From: Owenia fusiformis
Taxonomy: Eukaryota > Annelida > Polychaeta > Sabellida > Oweniidae
NCBI GenBank assembly: GCA_903813345.2
Contig: CAIIXF020000001.1
Location: 19,053,915-19,117,914, forward strand
Direction: 5' to 3'
Length of the DNA stretch: 64,000 bases
Below are positions 58,801-64,000 of this stretch, piece after piece. The notes under the pieces were generated by a model. It searched no databases. It was not told where the DNA came from and was given only the letters and a program-made list of their open reading frames with translations. Positions within the stretch are counted from its first letter, which is position 1, and each line of letters begins with the position of its first letter. A program made the translations under genes and the position numbers.

Positions 58801-61666
58801 GTATGCTGTAATAAGGTTTATCTTTTGTATTTTTCCTAATATTATGAAGAACCCAAAAATATAATAGAACATAGCGAAAAAAATAATATCAAGATCTCAG
58901 AGTATACCATTCAAAACGAAAACAAACCCCAACTATCCCAAATGTTGATCCAAAGTAAAAAGAAACAATGTCTAATCAAGTACAATTATCACAGTGTAAT
59001 ACCTAAGATATTTCATTCACTGTGAAGTCATTACAATACATGATTCTCAATGCATTGAAAAAAGTTGAAGATACTAGCATTCTTTCAAGATGAACCATTC
59101 AGTCTCAAATGATGTGGGACAGACAAATACAGTCTCTAGGTTCATAAGTGTATCAAAGGGGCAACATCCATCCGTAAAGAGATGGCATAACACATAAAAC
59201 AAAATATTTCAAAATGGTCATCAGGAGAAAACTATGGCTGATTTTGATACATACATCCATTCAGTAAAACAGGCAAATCAACCACTGTCACTTTGACCCA
59301 TTGTTTTTAAAGAATACAGCAGCTGATTACCAATCACTTCTAATGATGCAGATTGATCCAGTGAGGTCTAGTATGTTAATCATTTGGCAATAAGTTAACA
59401 GTGTGTTGTTCACTTGGAATAGTGTACTAGAAACACAACGATACAGTAAAACCTGTATAAATGAAAACCCTTGGTACCTAAAGAGTGTGTTTTACTTGCA
59501 AGGTGTTCTACTTGCAGGAGTTTGTTTTATATAATATTTTCATTTTGAAGGTGTTTTGTTTTAAGAAGTGTTCCAATAAACAGGTTTTACTTTTTATGAT
59601 GTGATAAGCAAAACATCTGATACTGTATGTAACATCTAAATTTGTTTTGTACCTAGCAACAGCAATAATGAAAAAAATAAAAGAGATGGCATGGTTTATT
59701 ATATGCAGCATCTACTTTTCTAAGGAGATAGACAAAAGGGTCAGAAAATCAGAATTCATGAGAATTGCAAGAATTCAAAGACTCGCTACATAACTACAAT
59801 GATCTCCAGAGGATTTTTTTCTCAAGCGGGTGCAATATTCTCATTTTCCGTGTACATGTAGGTGCAAATGAATTCTTGGGTGGGTGCAAGCCTTTTATCA
59901 AAATCTAAAGTGGGTGCTGCGCCCACTTGCGTTAATGCTGGGGAGATCATTGAACTAAGACTTTTTACATAACATATAGACTTGTACACTGATATTATCA
60001 TGAGCAATCAGCCTTAATAACTCACTCTGATCTACTTGAGAAAGGGATTACAAAAATTTCAACATACATGTAGTTATATGTCACCTTACTAGACACTGTT
60101 ATAACAACAAACACAGTAGGGAAACCTGGCCATGTGAATCAAATCATAAAGCATGAATTTTGTAAAATAACATTTTTACAACAATGTGCTTTTAAATTGG
60201 GATATTAAGATTGCATTGATCATGAAATGATACCTATTAGTACCATGACACAATGATTAGAGTGCACATTAAATCAGAACGAATAATTTGATGTAATAAA
60301 ATATTTTTTCCCTGCAGGCATTTTTATGACATATATGAAATACTGCTTCATATACATAGACTGAAATTGACTGTCCTTATCTAAACCTGTTCCATTTGTT
60401 AAGTTGCACATTTGAAGTAATACAACCAACAGTTGGAAACATTCTTCGATGTTTGTTAGGAGCCCATGATAAAGTGACGTATCACTCTATACAAGAGAGA
60501 ATATCTGCATAACATTTCTGTTTCCAAAATATCAATATGCCTTCTATAATGTAGATAGAAAGAATATGATCTTAAAAGATTATTACCGGTATGTGTTATT
60601 GAGGTCTATGTGAATTCCTTATGACAAGAGATGGTTCAACAAGTTTCATCAATCACATATCTTTATTGATTATTATCTGAATAATTAAACCTGAACAAAT
60701 CATTAATTCTGTAAACGTATCATCTTTGTCGCAAAATGTTATCTTTTATTTATTCATAAAGGTTTAATAAAAATTCTCTCATTGGCAATACATGTAATAT
60801 ACAGATAAATTCATCCATAGATCATAAATCAGTCAAACCAATTGTTGTACGAAACAAAAAACAAGCCAAGGTCTGCTGGGCTAATGATACTTTGAACAAG
60901 ACAAGGCTTTGATTATCTAACTATGAGACCAATCGGTACAGTTAAATTACCCTTTTACAGTCAGGAATATACTGATATAGGAAATATTTGTCAGTTCTGC
61001 ACGTTTCATACCCCCAAGAGAACCTTGATGAGAGATAATATATGCTTTGCGTTCTCAAGTAAGAAAACTGGAGCATGATAATGTACATGTATCAATTGCA
61101 CTCACCCTACAGTATTTGAAAGACGTAACCAGTTTCTAAATAGACATACTGTTATCAGAGTTCTTTAGAAATTTTGAACTACAACTGGTACCAGCCTACA
61201 AGAATTGAAACATCACTGTTGATCAATTGTTGTTCAAATACAGATATTCACAAAAAGAGTTCACAGGATCAAAGTGAGTCATGCAAATACAAATTATATA
61301 AATGCTAATGGTTTTGATATGTAGGCATACAGTTGTCTCAACTTTTGAGAAAAAATATCAAAATTTACCTTTACAAAAATGGTATATCTTTTTAAATTAC
61401 CAACCGATTCTGGTAGAATTTGTAATTTTAGCGGGTGGCCTTGTATCCCACATAATGGCACTCATATGAAAATAATAAACCCAGTTATTTTAAAGATATT
61501 CTTACCCAAAATCATCATCCATAGACTTGAAGAAAAATTTGTAATTCGGACGATTCAAAGCATTCTTTAAATCGCCTAAAGTAACCTTATCCGGTGGTTG
61601 TGAGAGTTTAATTAGGTATGGAGTATCCTCATCATCGATGTGGTATATGATCTTAGTTTCCTCCAT
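16582..61666 (-). CDS. dsh: Dishevelled (Wnt pathway scaffold), whole coding region, 16 exons
   Basis: Orthologue of Dishevelled/DVL, the cytoplasmic scaffold that relays signals from Frizzled receptors to the beta-catenin destruction complex and to planar-polarity effectors. Coding exons, 5' to 3' on the minus strand: 61666-61506, 53297-53228, 43227-43088, 39569-39493, 36956-36813, 26792-26566, 25725-25656, 25388-25301, 25008-24880, 24759-24473, 23962-23831, 22376-22206, 21979-21707, 20060-19827, 18453-18238, 16868-16582. All junctions are GT-AG and all phases match, giving 2706 nt and 901 residues with the longest options. Seen in the translation: DIX about 1-77, acidic/serine linker, basic patch [11 protein letters not shown] at 257-267, PDZ about 286-383, DEP about 477-561, proline-rich linker, and C-terminal FVDVM. 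Vertebrate DVLs are about 670-740 residues; the extra length lies mainly in exons 14 and 15. Skipping exon 14 gives 823 residues and the upstream exon 10 donor removes another 15. The family call is certain; exons 14 and 15 are the least certain parts. Confidence 0.97.
16869..18237 (-). other. dsh: dsh intron 15 (1.4 kb)
   Basis: The first 143 nt stay open in the exon 15 frame; the rest is AT-rich with nothing recognised. Confidence 0.7.
18095..18237 (-). CDS. possible intron-retention extension of dsh exon 15
   Basis: Past the exon 15 donor the frame continues for 47 codons ([20 protein letters not shown], then [14 protein letters not shown]) before TGA. The first 30 or so look coding-like and are reminiscent of the Tyr/Pro segment downstream of DEP in other DVLs. 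The last part is low-complexity and hydrophobic and looks like intron. Retention would replace the FVDVM tail. No nearby AATAAA was seen on this strand, which weakens the idea. Confidence 0.3.
18238..18453 (-). CDS. dsh: dsh exon 15: proline-rich and acidic linker
   Basis: Encodes residues 735-806 plus one base. [20 protein letters not shown] is followed by [18 protein letters not shown] and an acidic Ser/Asn/Glu stretch ending GGSSSG. The acceptor is atcacacacag and the donor is CAGGTAGAC. The phase matches exon 16, which continues [11 protein letters not shown], a natural join. The frame stays open beyond the donor to a stop at 18095, so an alternative ending is possible. Confidence 0.82.
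18454..19826 (-). other. dsh: dsh intron 14 (1.4 kb)
   Basis: AT-rich intron, nothing recognised. It is part of a single longer intron if exon 14 is skipped. Confidence 0.7.
19827..20060 (-). CDS. dsh: dsh exon 14: extra, probably optional exon
   Basis: An open 234-nt segment (78 codons, phase 1 at both ends) preceded by a good acceptor (gtgtttgtcttgtag) and clearly richer in GC than the flanking introns. It encodes residues 657-734, from [16 protein letters not shown] through a basic stretch [17 protein letters not shown], an Ala/Lys/Glu-rich putative helix and an acidic end. I do not recognise it in vertebrate DVLs. The proposed donor GTTTGT is weak, which with the symmetric phase suggests alternative inclusion. 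KEN at 690-692 resembles an APC/C degron, but so short a motif may be chance. The exon could also be spurious, although a 78-codon frame of exactly the right phase argues against that. Confidence 0.65.
20061..21706 (-). other. dsh: dsh intron 13 (1.65 kb)
   Basis: AT-rich intron between exons 13 and 14; no further exon or repeat recognised. Confidence 0.7.
21707..21979 (-). CDS. dsh: dsh exon 13: proline-rich region after DEP
   Basis: Encodes residues 566-656 plus one base. It includes [20 protein letters not shown], matching the family's DxDTLAPLPxP motif that follows DEP, then proline-rich YAPPPPNF and a Ser/Thr/Cys-rich tail. Such segments are candidate SH3/WW ligands in this family, which is inference here. 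The acceptor is catgttacag and the donor is CAGGTGAGT. Confidence 0.95.
22206..22376 (-). CDS. dsh: dsh exon 12: second half of DEP domain
   Basis: Encodes residues 509-565 plus one base. [20 protein letters not shown], then [20 protein letters not shown] and [11 protein letters not shown] are the DEP helices and strands, nearly identical to vertebrate DVLs. The acceptor is ttctgttgcag and the donor is AGTAGTAAGT. Confidence 0.97.
23330..23425. repeat. second copy of the 7921-8010 repeat
   Basis: In reverse orientation it reads TTTTTATGTCAACACCAGAA, then GATATATTGTTATGGTCCCC and CAACTTTTTGTGGGTGGTG, closely paralleling 7940-8000. It lies in intron 11 of dsh. Confidence 0.5.
23429..23485. repeat. 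18-bp tandem repeat, about 3 copies
   Basis: GAGTTTATGTGTGTAATC is repeated three times in intron 11 of dsh, with one or two substitutions. Confidence 0.85.
23831..23962 (-). CDS. dsh: dsh exon 11: first half of DEP domain
   Basis: Encodes residues 465-508 plus one base: [17 protein letters not shown] followed by [19 protein letters not shown]. The DEP domain mediates membrane recruitment, Frizzled binding and planar-polarity signalling; the Lys in WLKIT lies in the conserved basic surface. The acceptor is tgtttttgcag and the donor is TAGGTAAGC. Both ends are phase 1. Confidence 0.97.
24216..24376. mobile_element. MITE, CAGTAAAACCTG family, copy 2
   Basis: Begins TACAGTAAAAACCTATC and ends GAGATTCACTGTA. 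It lies in intron 10 of dsh, about 100 bp from the exon 10 donor. More diverged than copies 1 and 4. Confidence 0.45.
24473..24759 (-). CDS. dsh: dsh exon 10: end of PDZ and linker to DEP, with two tandem donors
   Basis: Encodes residues 369-464 plus one base. [20 protein letters not shown] closes the PDZ, and [17 protein letters not shown] is the conserved linker. The exon end is duplicated: [11 protein letters not shown] occurs twice, 15 codons apart, and each copy is followed by GTAAGTG. Using the upstream donor (exon end 24518) removes 15 codons and keeps phase 1; the downstream donor (24473) keeps both copies. Either form joins exon 11 to restore ESERYDDFNL, as in other Dishevelleds. Confidence 0.96.
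24474..24563 (-). repeat. 45-bp in-frame tandem duplication including splice donor
   Basis: Two adjacent 45-bp units at the 3' end of dsh exon 10 each encode [11 protein letters not shown] and end in AACGTAAGTG. Synonymous differences (for example ATACCTGAGTCA against ATTCCAGAATCT) show the duplication is not brand new, while the protein sequence has been kept. Boundaries are approximate to a few bases. Confidence 0.85.
24880..25008 (-). CDS. dsh: dsh exon 9: central PDZ domain
   Basis: Encodes residues 326-368 plus two bases: [20 protein letters not shown], then [18 protein letters not shown]. This is the conserved core and ligand-facing helix of the DVL PDZ. The acceptor is tttcactttcag and the donor is GGGTAAGAA. 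Confidence 0.97.
25301..25388 (-). CDS. dsh: dsh exon 8: PDZ carboxylate-binding loop
   Basis: Encodes residues 297-325 plus two bases. It holds [20 protein letters not shown], where FLGISI (301-306) is the peptide-binding loop and second strand of the PDZ domain that contacts Frizzled and other ligands. The acceptor is tgtttttcag; the donor is GTAGGT, slightly weaker than its neighbours. Confidence 0.97.
25656..25725 (-). CDS. dsh: dsh exon 7: start of PDZ domain
   Basis: Encodes residues 274-296 plus one base. [20 protein letters not shown] is nearly identical to vertebrate DVLs and forms the first PDZ strand. Length is 70 nt, with a strong acceptor (actttcag) and donor GGGTAAGC. Confidence 0.97.
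26566..26792 (-). CDS. dsh: dsh exon 6: Ser/Thr-rich region and basic patch
   Basis: Encodes residues 198-273. It contains the conserved block [18 protein letters not shown], typical of Dishevelleds before the PDZ domain, then the basic patch [11 protein letters not shown] (257-267) and LPPISR. The basic region with the PDZ is known to bind kinases and adaptors in the family. The acceptor is ctacttgcag and the donor is AGAGTAAGT. It ends in phase 0. Confidence 0.96.
28922..29288 (-). CDS. candidate alternative first exon of dsh (DIX-less isoform) or nested gene exon
   Basis: An ATG-initiated open frame of 122 codons in intron 5 ends in a consensus donor (GATGGTAAGTC; intron would start at 28921). 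It ends in phase 1, exactly the phase needed to join dsh exon 6. A second ATG at codon 25 begins [19 protein letters not shown], a strongly basic, possibly amphipathic segment. An acidic stretch, a Cys cluster (CHCGYC), and a Pro/Ile-rich end ([19 protein letters not shown]) follow. No good polypyrimidine-AG acceptor is visible at its 5' side, which favours a first exon; a TATA-like TTTATAG lies about 50 bp upstream. Spliced to exon 6 it would give about 826 residues with PDZ and DEP but no DIX. I do not recognise the sequence, and it could instead belong to a separate nested gene. Confidence 0.5.
33408..33656 (-). other. lysine-rich open frame, doubtful
   Basis: From the first ATG it gives 82 codons, [20 protein letters not shown] followed by a Lys/Arg/Asn-rich tail ending KISPKKLIN. 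It is in the same orientation as dsh but no consensus donor follows within the frame and no family is recognised. It could be a small gene or chance in AT-rich DNA. Confidence 0.12.
35247..35312. repeat. short repeat, GATCTCCCCAGCATT family, partial
   Basis: GTGATCTCCCCAGCATTGAA followed by degraded CATTTGAGATTTT and GCACTTGCA matches, in reverse orientation, the right half of the element at 59798-59952. Intron 5 of dsh. Confidence 0.4.
36813..36956 (-). CDS. dsh: dsh exon 5: Pro/His/Gln-rich linker
   Basis: Encodes residues 150-197 plus one base. It is rich in Pro, His, Gln and Tyr, including [20 protein letters not shown]. It shows no recognised domain and has higher GC than the flanking introns. 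Acceptor tttgtcag and donor GTGAGT are consistent, and the phase fits exons 4 and 6. Confidence 0.9.
36957..39492 (-). other. dsh: dsh intron 4 (2.5 kb)
   Basis: AT-rich intron; no exon, repeat family or RNA gene recognised. Confidence 0.75.
39493..39569 (-). CDS. dsh: dsh exon 4: linker with [12 protein letters not shown]
   Basis: Encodes residues 124-149 plus one base. The segment [15 protein letters not shown] matches the family's conserved T/S-E-T-D/E-S-x-x-S motif downstream of DIX, in a phosphorylated region. Length is 77 nt. The acceptor follows ttgtatttccag-type sequence and the donor is GAGGTAAGTT. The fit of phase on both sides supports the call. Confidence 0.92.
39570..43087 (-). 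other. dsh: dsh intron 3 (3.5 kb)
   Basis: AT-rich, with one partial repeat at 42866-42920. The open frames (for example 40330-40683, plus) show no protein-like features. Confidence 0.75.
42866..42920. repeat. short repeat, GTGGGTGCAAG family, partial, inverted
   Basis: Reads GGTGACTTAAGCTTGCACCC and TTTGCACTCACTTGAAAATG, the reverse of the GTGGGTGCAAG core at 59798-59952. Intron 3 of dsh. Confidence 0.45.
43088..43227 (-). CDS. dsh: dsh exon 3: linker after DIX
   Basis: Encodes residues 78-123 plus two bases. It begins [13 protein letters not shown] and contains [19 protein letters not shown]. This low-complexity linker follows DIX in all Dishevelleds and varies between species. Acceptor ctgtatttccag and donor GTAAGTA are both strong. 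No function beyond a flexible linker can be inferred. Confidence 0.92.
44023..44131. mobile_element. 109-bp palindromic MITE, TAGTC/TAGCC family
   Basis: The left end TAGCCAAGCTACAAGCCCCC mirrors the right end GGGGGGCTCACAAGGACTTG-TAGCTAGGCTA. Flanking TTATTA on each side may be a target-site duplication. Intron 2 of dsh. Confidence 0.7.
44761..44946. mobile_element. MITE, CAGTAAAACCTG family, copy 3
   Basis: The right end CACAGGTTTTACTGTA is clear; the left end TACTGTACATCAAAACCTG is degraded. Located in intron 2 of dsh. Confidence 0.45.
46801..46973. mobile_element. MITE, CAGTAAAACCTG family, copy 4
   Basis: Begins ACAGTAGAACCTGTATAAG and ends CACAGTTTCTACTGT. Internal GTTCA-type motifs match the other copies. 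Intron 2 of dsh. Confidence 0.55.
47082..47879. mobile_element. 798-bp composite TIR element, complete copy
   Basis: Begins CTATCACACCAAACTAGTTC and ends GAACTAGTTTGGTGTGATAG, an exact 20-bp inverted end. A third, internal start (CTATCACACCAAACAAGTTG) at 47469 divides it into two similar halves, each packed with GTTC/GAAC and ACGT words. No transposase frame is present, so it is a non-autonomous DNA transposon, apparently two units back to back. Intron 2 of dsh. Confidence 0.8.
51711..51833. mobile_element. MITE, TAGTC...GACTA family
   Basis: Starts TAGTCTTGCTTTAAAACTGG and ends CACAAGGGCTTGTAGCTAGA-CTA after a G-run. Internal TTCACCAACATA is shared with the copy at 6108-6276. Intron 2 of dsh. 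Confidence 0.65.
51975..52162. mobile_element. MITE, CAGTAAAACCTG family, copy 5
   Basis: Begins TACAGTGAAATCAGTATAT and ends AGACAGGTTTTATTGTA. The interior has GAACACC and TGAACAC repeats as in the other copies. Intron 2 of dsh. Confidence 0.5.
52512..53214. mobile_element. non-autonomous piggyBac-like element, TTAA-flanked
   Basis: TTAA (52512-52515) then CCTTTAGCGTGCTGCC at the left; GGCAGCATGGTAAAGG then TTAA (53211-53214) at the right. The 16-bp ends are inverted with two mismatches and the TTAA duplication is the piggyBac signature. The left subterminal region has a CGGCGGAC-GA-GTCCGCCG palindrome (52531-52548). It carries only a 34-codon start of a frame. Inserted in intron 2, 13 nt from the exon 2 donor. 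Confidence 0.85.
52776..52880 (+). pseudogene. remnant of a piggyBac-type transposase N-terminus
   Basis: ATG-initiated 34-codon frame ([20 protein letters not shown], then FRLLEADNG) inside the piggyBac-like element. Its acidic character fits the N-termini of these transposases. It stops at TAG after an A-run, which suggests a slipped frame. A further acidic/basic stretch ([14 protein letters not shown]) lies downstream out of frame. No catalytic region remains. Confidence 0.5.
53228..53297 (-). CDS. dsh: dsh exon 2: end of DIX domain
   Basis: Encodes residues 54-77. VVKEE (55-59) matches the DIX surface that includes Val67/Lys68 of vertebrate DVL2, needed for head-to-tail polymerisation. 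[11 protein letters not shown] closes the domain exactly as in other Dishevelleds. Length is 70 nt. The acceptor is ttttgtgtttcag, the donor is ATGGGTAAGTA and the exon ends in phase 0. A small piggyBac-like element ends only 13 nt beyond the donor. Confidence 0.97.
55576..55683. repeat. short repeat, GTGGGTGCAAG family
   Basis: CAATGATCTCCACAAGATTT, then AAGTGGGTGCAAATAG, AGGTGGGTGCAAGCAT and a GCGCCCTCTTGC motif parallel 59798-59952. Its right inverted end is degraded. Intron 1 of dsh. Confidence 0.6.
58447..58537. repeat. 91-bp repeat, arm A (inverted copy at 62610-62700)
   Basis: Reads TAGCTATCATAGTTGACGTC ... GGGGATTTTATTAGTACC. It matches the reverse complement of 62610-62700 with a single mismatch (AGAGATG against AGATATG). 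Intron 1 of dsh. Confidence 0.9.
58553..58602. mobile_element. 50-bp minimal MITE, TAGTC...GACTA family
   Basis: TAGTTACAGGCCCTCGTGA against GGGATCACAGGGGCTTGTAG-CTAGACTA: almost nothing but the two inverted ends remains. It lies immediately beside the 91-bp repeat at 58447-58537. Confidence 0.6.
59442..59593. mobile_element. MITE, CAGTAAAACCTG family, copy 6
   Basis: Begins TACAGTAAAACCTGTATAA and ends AAACAGGTTTTACTTTT. The termini are well preserved. Intron 1 of dsh. Confidence 0.6.
59798..59952. mobile_element. TIR element, GTGGGTGCAAG family, best copy
   Basis: The left end CAATGATCTCC mirrors the right end GGGAGATCATTG. The interior carries three GGGTGCAA-type repeats and CTGCGCCCACTTGCGTTAAT. 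A non-coding MITE of about 155 bp in intron 1 of dsh. Confidence 0.65.
61506..61666 (-). CDS. dsh: dsh exon 1: start codon and most of DIX domain
   Basis: Encodes residues 1-53 plus two bases of codon 54. It opens [20 protein letters not shown], the hallmark Dishevelled N-terminus, and continues to [11 protein letters not shown]. The DIX domain polymerises head to tail and binds Axin. Tyr17 corresponds to the interface tyrosine known in vertebrate DVLs (Tyr17 of DVL1, Tyr27 of DVL2). The start is fixed because the family always begins MxETK at this point. The donor is GGGTAAGAAT, with the intron starting at 61505. A possible acceptor (tttttag) just upstream at 61690-61688 would make the 5' UTR part of this exon only 21 nt. 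Confidence 0.97.
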
Positions 61667-61687
61667 CCCGGGGGATGGGGTTAAATC
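61667..61687 (-). other. dsh: possible 5' UTR part of dsh exon 1 with upstream acceptor
   Basis: On the minus strand a pyrimidine-rich tract ending in TAG (61690-61688) precedes 21 nt that lead into the dsh ATG. If used, an untranslated leader exon lies further upstream, possibly beyond the window. Alternatively transcription begins near here: a YY1-like motif lies at 61721-61733. The sequence alone does not decide between these. Confidence 0.35.
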
Positions 61688-61720
61688 CTAAAAATTGACA
61701 ATGAAGATTCACCGTCTTCC

Positions 61721-61733
61721 CAAAATGGCGTCT
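61721..61733 (+). promoter_or_regulatory. YY1-like motif close to the dsh start
   Basis: CAAAATGGCGTCT resembles the YY1 core (AAnATGGCGGC), common near animal transcription starts. It lies about 55 bp upstream of the dsh ATG but on the opposite strand. It is a weak hint that the dsh transcription start, or a divergent one, is nearby. Confidence 0.25.
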
Positions 61734-62451
61734 ACCTATTCACGGTGTCTACTGTAATGTGGCTTTAAAGTGCATGGCTGGTATTGATAACGACATGTAA
61801 AAAATTGTTTATAGAAGTCCTTGAGCATACGCTTGTGTCAGATATTTATTTGATATCGGATTTCACTTTCTGCGACTAGAAGTTTACTTTCAAAACTAAA
61901 ATATGGATAATGTTGTCATCCGACATACAATTTTTGCTTTTGAGTCACCAATTCAATTAGTACAAAAATGCTGTTCTCTGTTATGTGCTTACAGCTTCAT
62001 ATCTTTTCATTAAATGTCGATGTCTTTGATAGAAAACTGAATACATTAATAAAATAGGACAGAAAAACATTATGTAAAATTATGTTTCATTTTTTAAACT
62101 CATAATATTTGGTATTATGAAAATAAATTTGTGAAATGAATATTTATGCATATTGGAAAACGACTCAATGTTTGCAAAATTGAACAGCCATAACAAACTT
62201 GGGGAGTATTCGTAATTGATTTTCAATTTTAGGTTGAGTACTTTGTATTGCTGATGTTCAGTTCAGAGACACTGGATGCACACCATTATATGAAGGAAAT
62301 TTGATGAGCAGTGTGTTAGGCTTTTCAAATTGACAATAGCTATATGTACAGGATGGGCCATAGAAATCAATCACCATCGGGTGTGTAGACTATATCCTCT
62401 AGTCTGATATAGACTAATCGGGTGTGGGGGGTTGGGGTAGTCTATATCCAA

Positions 62452-62480
62452 CAGACTGAATTTCCTGAGAATTCAGTCTA
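62452..62480. repeat. short palindrome AGACTGAATT...AATTCAGTCT
   Basis: AGACTGAATT-TCCTGAG-AATTCAGTCT is a 10-bp-arm hairpin. The preceding 80 bp repeat TAGTCTATAT and its reverse several times (62387-62450). It may be the core of a small fold-back element upstream of dsh. Confidence 0.5.
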
Positions 62481-62609
62481 TTGATCATTATGTCCCTCCT
62501 GTGGGAAAAAACAGGAAATTTCCTGCAAACAATTGTCAATTTTAGGAAACTTCACTTCCAAAAAATAAGCATTATGATAATTCAATTAAGTAGTAAGGTA
62601 CAGATAAAA

Positions 62610-62700
62610 GGTACTAATAAAATCCCCTCTCAGCTTCTCATTATCAACATATCTGACAGGCATATGAAGTTAGATTCAGAGACGTCAACTATGATAGCTA
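62610..62700. repeat. 91-bp repeat, arm B (inverted copy at 58447-58537)
   Basis: Reads GGTACTAATAAAATCCCCTC ... GACGTCAACTATGATAGCTA, 90 of 91 bases identical to arm A in reverse. The arms lie on either side of dsh exon 1, about 4.1 kb apart. Confidence 0.9.
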
Positions 62701-64000
62701 GGGGGCTAGGTGCGCGGCCTCCAGGATGGGCCTTGGGCTGAAAATGTGCCAAAAATGGAAAAAATACAGTGGCTGACATTTTTTGGGTACTGAATTTTAT
62801 TTTCAATAGTTAACCTTAAACTCATAATCTAACTACATTGATGTATTCTTTGTGCTGAAAACTGAAAGATCCATATATGGAATGAGTTATGTGTTATGTC
62901 CAATCAGGGTATCCATAAAGTTTTTAAACATACAGAACTGCCTCAGATCACATAGATAAACCATGCGTAACATACTAAAAGAGGGGAAAATTACAACTTC
63001 TCTCATTAAATGTGAAGAAATCTATGAAAGCCCCATGGAAAATGTTCAATACTTCAATACCTTTATCAGCAATAATACCACTTTAAAATATGTACATTAT
63101 TTATGCCATATTGAGATCTTTGCTATCATTTATGAGTTGTTTTATTTTTAAATTGTTTTAATTTACTGACATATAACTTGTTTATCTTTACACTTGTTTA
63201 AACACAGAAACCCAGTTTTAATTTCCCAATATTCCTTCCATACTTGGAGTAAATGATACTGAAATATATTAAAAAGTCACAATATTGATAAAATATGTTT
63301 TTTTAATTCAAAAAGGCTGCATGTGCTACTTATGACAATGATAGTGAGTAAAACCATGCATGTTTTCTGAAATTCAACAGGTCTGACTTTATTTCAAGAT
63401 GATCCTTCTACTTTTAAGGTACTCTGGCAAAGGTTTTGAAAAGAGGGTGTCCCCTTTTGCAATTCTAATGAATTTGGAAATTTTTGCATCTCATATCTCA
63501 TTACCTGTAATTTGAATGTTTGATCTGATATCTATTATAATTTTTAGGGGGGCTAATCTTTAGGATTGTTAGGAATGCCTTTTGAAGATTGTTTGCATTT
63601 ATTAATTATAGAAATGGTAATTGAATAATTTTAAAGATGGCAGGCCCCATATGAAAATGGAAAACTAGACACTCATTCATTTTCAAAAATCAAATGTTCG
63701 ATTTAAGTGTTTTTTACCAAGTCAATCCCAAGAATAGTTTAACTTTTTTTTTTATTTATTGTGATGTATTAAACTTGCATTTTAGAATGTTTGTCATAAC
63801 CATTTCTTTGAATTGAATTTATTCACTCCTTGGAACAAAAGACAAATTTCAAAATGGTGGCAGGAGATTTTAAAATTCTCTCTCACTTCTATTAGGATTA
63901 CTCTTCTACAAGGGGTGAATCACCTTTAAAATTCAAGTAGGTATAAAATAAATGCATTTTTTGATTTAGTTCTGAATTAACTTTACATTTAACCGAAGAT

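Larger units (their letters stand above)
53298..61505 (-). other. dsh: dsh intron 1 (8.2 kb)
   Basis: AT-rich; holds the elements at 55576, 58447, 58553, 59442 and 59798. The longest frame (147 codons, plus strand, 55691-56134) lacks recognisable protein features and starts next to a repeat. I do not regard it as a gene. Confidence 0.8.
61734..64000. other. region upstream of dsh
   Basis: AT-rich with the palindromic cluster at 62387-62480 and the repeat arm at 62610-62700. No CpG-rich promoter or coding exon recognised. An untranslated dsh leader exon could lie here or beyond. Confidence 0.5.

Noticed and set aside
1-64000. CRISPR arrays, bacterial operons, rRNA or tRNA genes
   Set aside because: The window is intron-containing animal DNA; no array-like spacing, Shine-Dalgarno operons or convincing cloverleaf sequences were seen by eye.

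Overview
The window is AT-rich animal genomic DNA dominated by one multi-exon gene on the minus strand, an orthologue of Dishevelled (dsh/DVL), the cytoplasmic hub of Wnt signalling. Coding sequence runs from the ATG at 61666 down to the stop at 16582. I could place 16 coding exons with matching splice phases: 2706 nt, 901 residues in the fullest form. All three family domains are present: DIX (exons 1-2), PDZ (exons 7-10) and DEP (exons 11-12). The basic patch and the conserved FVDVM C-terminus are also there. Long introns, many short DNA-transposon remnants and a single dsh-like locus suggest an invertebrate metazoan, perhaps a lophotrochozoan; species and phylum cannot be read from the sequence with confidence.

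Layout. 1-1750: no gene, but several CpG-containing motifs typical of housekeeping promoters, probably serving a gene outside the window. 1843-3622: a fold-back element with 240-bp terminal inverted repeats. 3623-9200: repeats and decayed elements. 9200-16581: AT-rich non-coding DNA downstream of the dsh stop that may hold a long 3' UTR. 16582-26792: the dense 3' half of dsh (exons 6-16). 26793-61505: five large introns separating exons 1-6, filled with MITE-like elements and containing a candidate alternative first exon at 28922-29288. 61506-61687: exon 1. 61688-64000: upstream, no recognised gene.

The most interesting points concern isoform diversity of dsh. (1) A 122-codon open exon in intron 5 ends in a consensus donor of the right phase to join exon 6, which would give a Dishevelled without the DIX domain and with a new basic, cysteine-containing N-terminus. 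(2) A 45-bp in-frame tandem duplication at the end of exon 10 carries a second copy of the splice donor, giving two donors 15 codons apart. (3) A 78-codon exon of unrecognised sequence lies between the DEP domain and the C-terminus and has a weak donor. (4) Reading through the exon 15 donor gives a different C-terminus without FVDVM. (5) A small piggyBac-like element sits 13 nt inside intron 2, next to the exon 2 donor.

Most other open frames are spurious. The repeat content is several families of short terminal-inverted-repeat elements, a minisatellite and short tandem duplications. No convincing tRNA, rRNA, CRISPR array or second protein-coding gene was seen.
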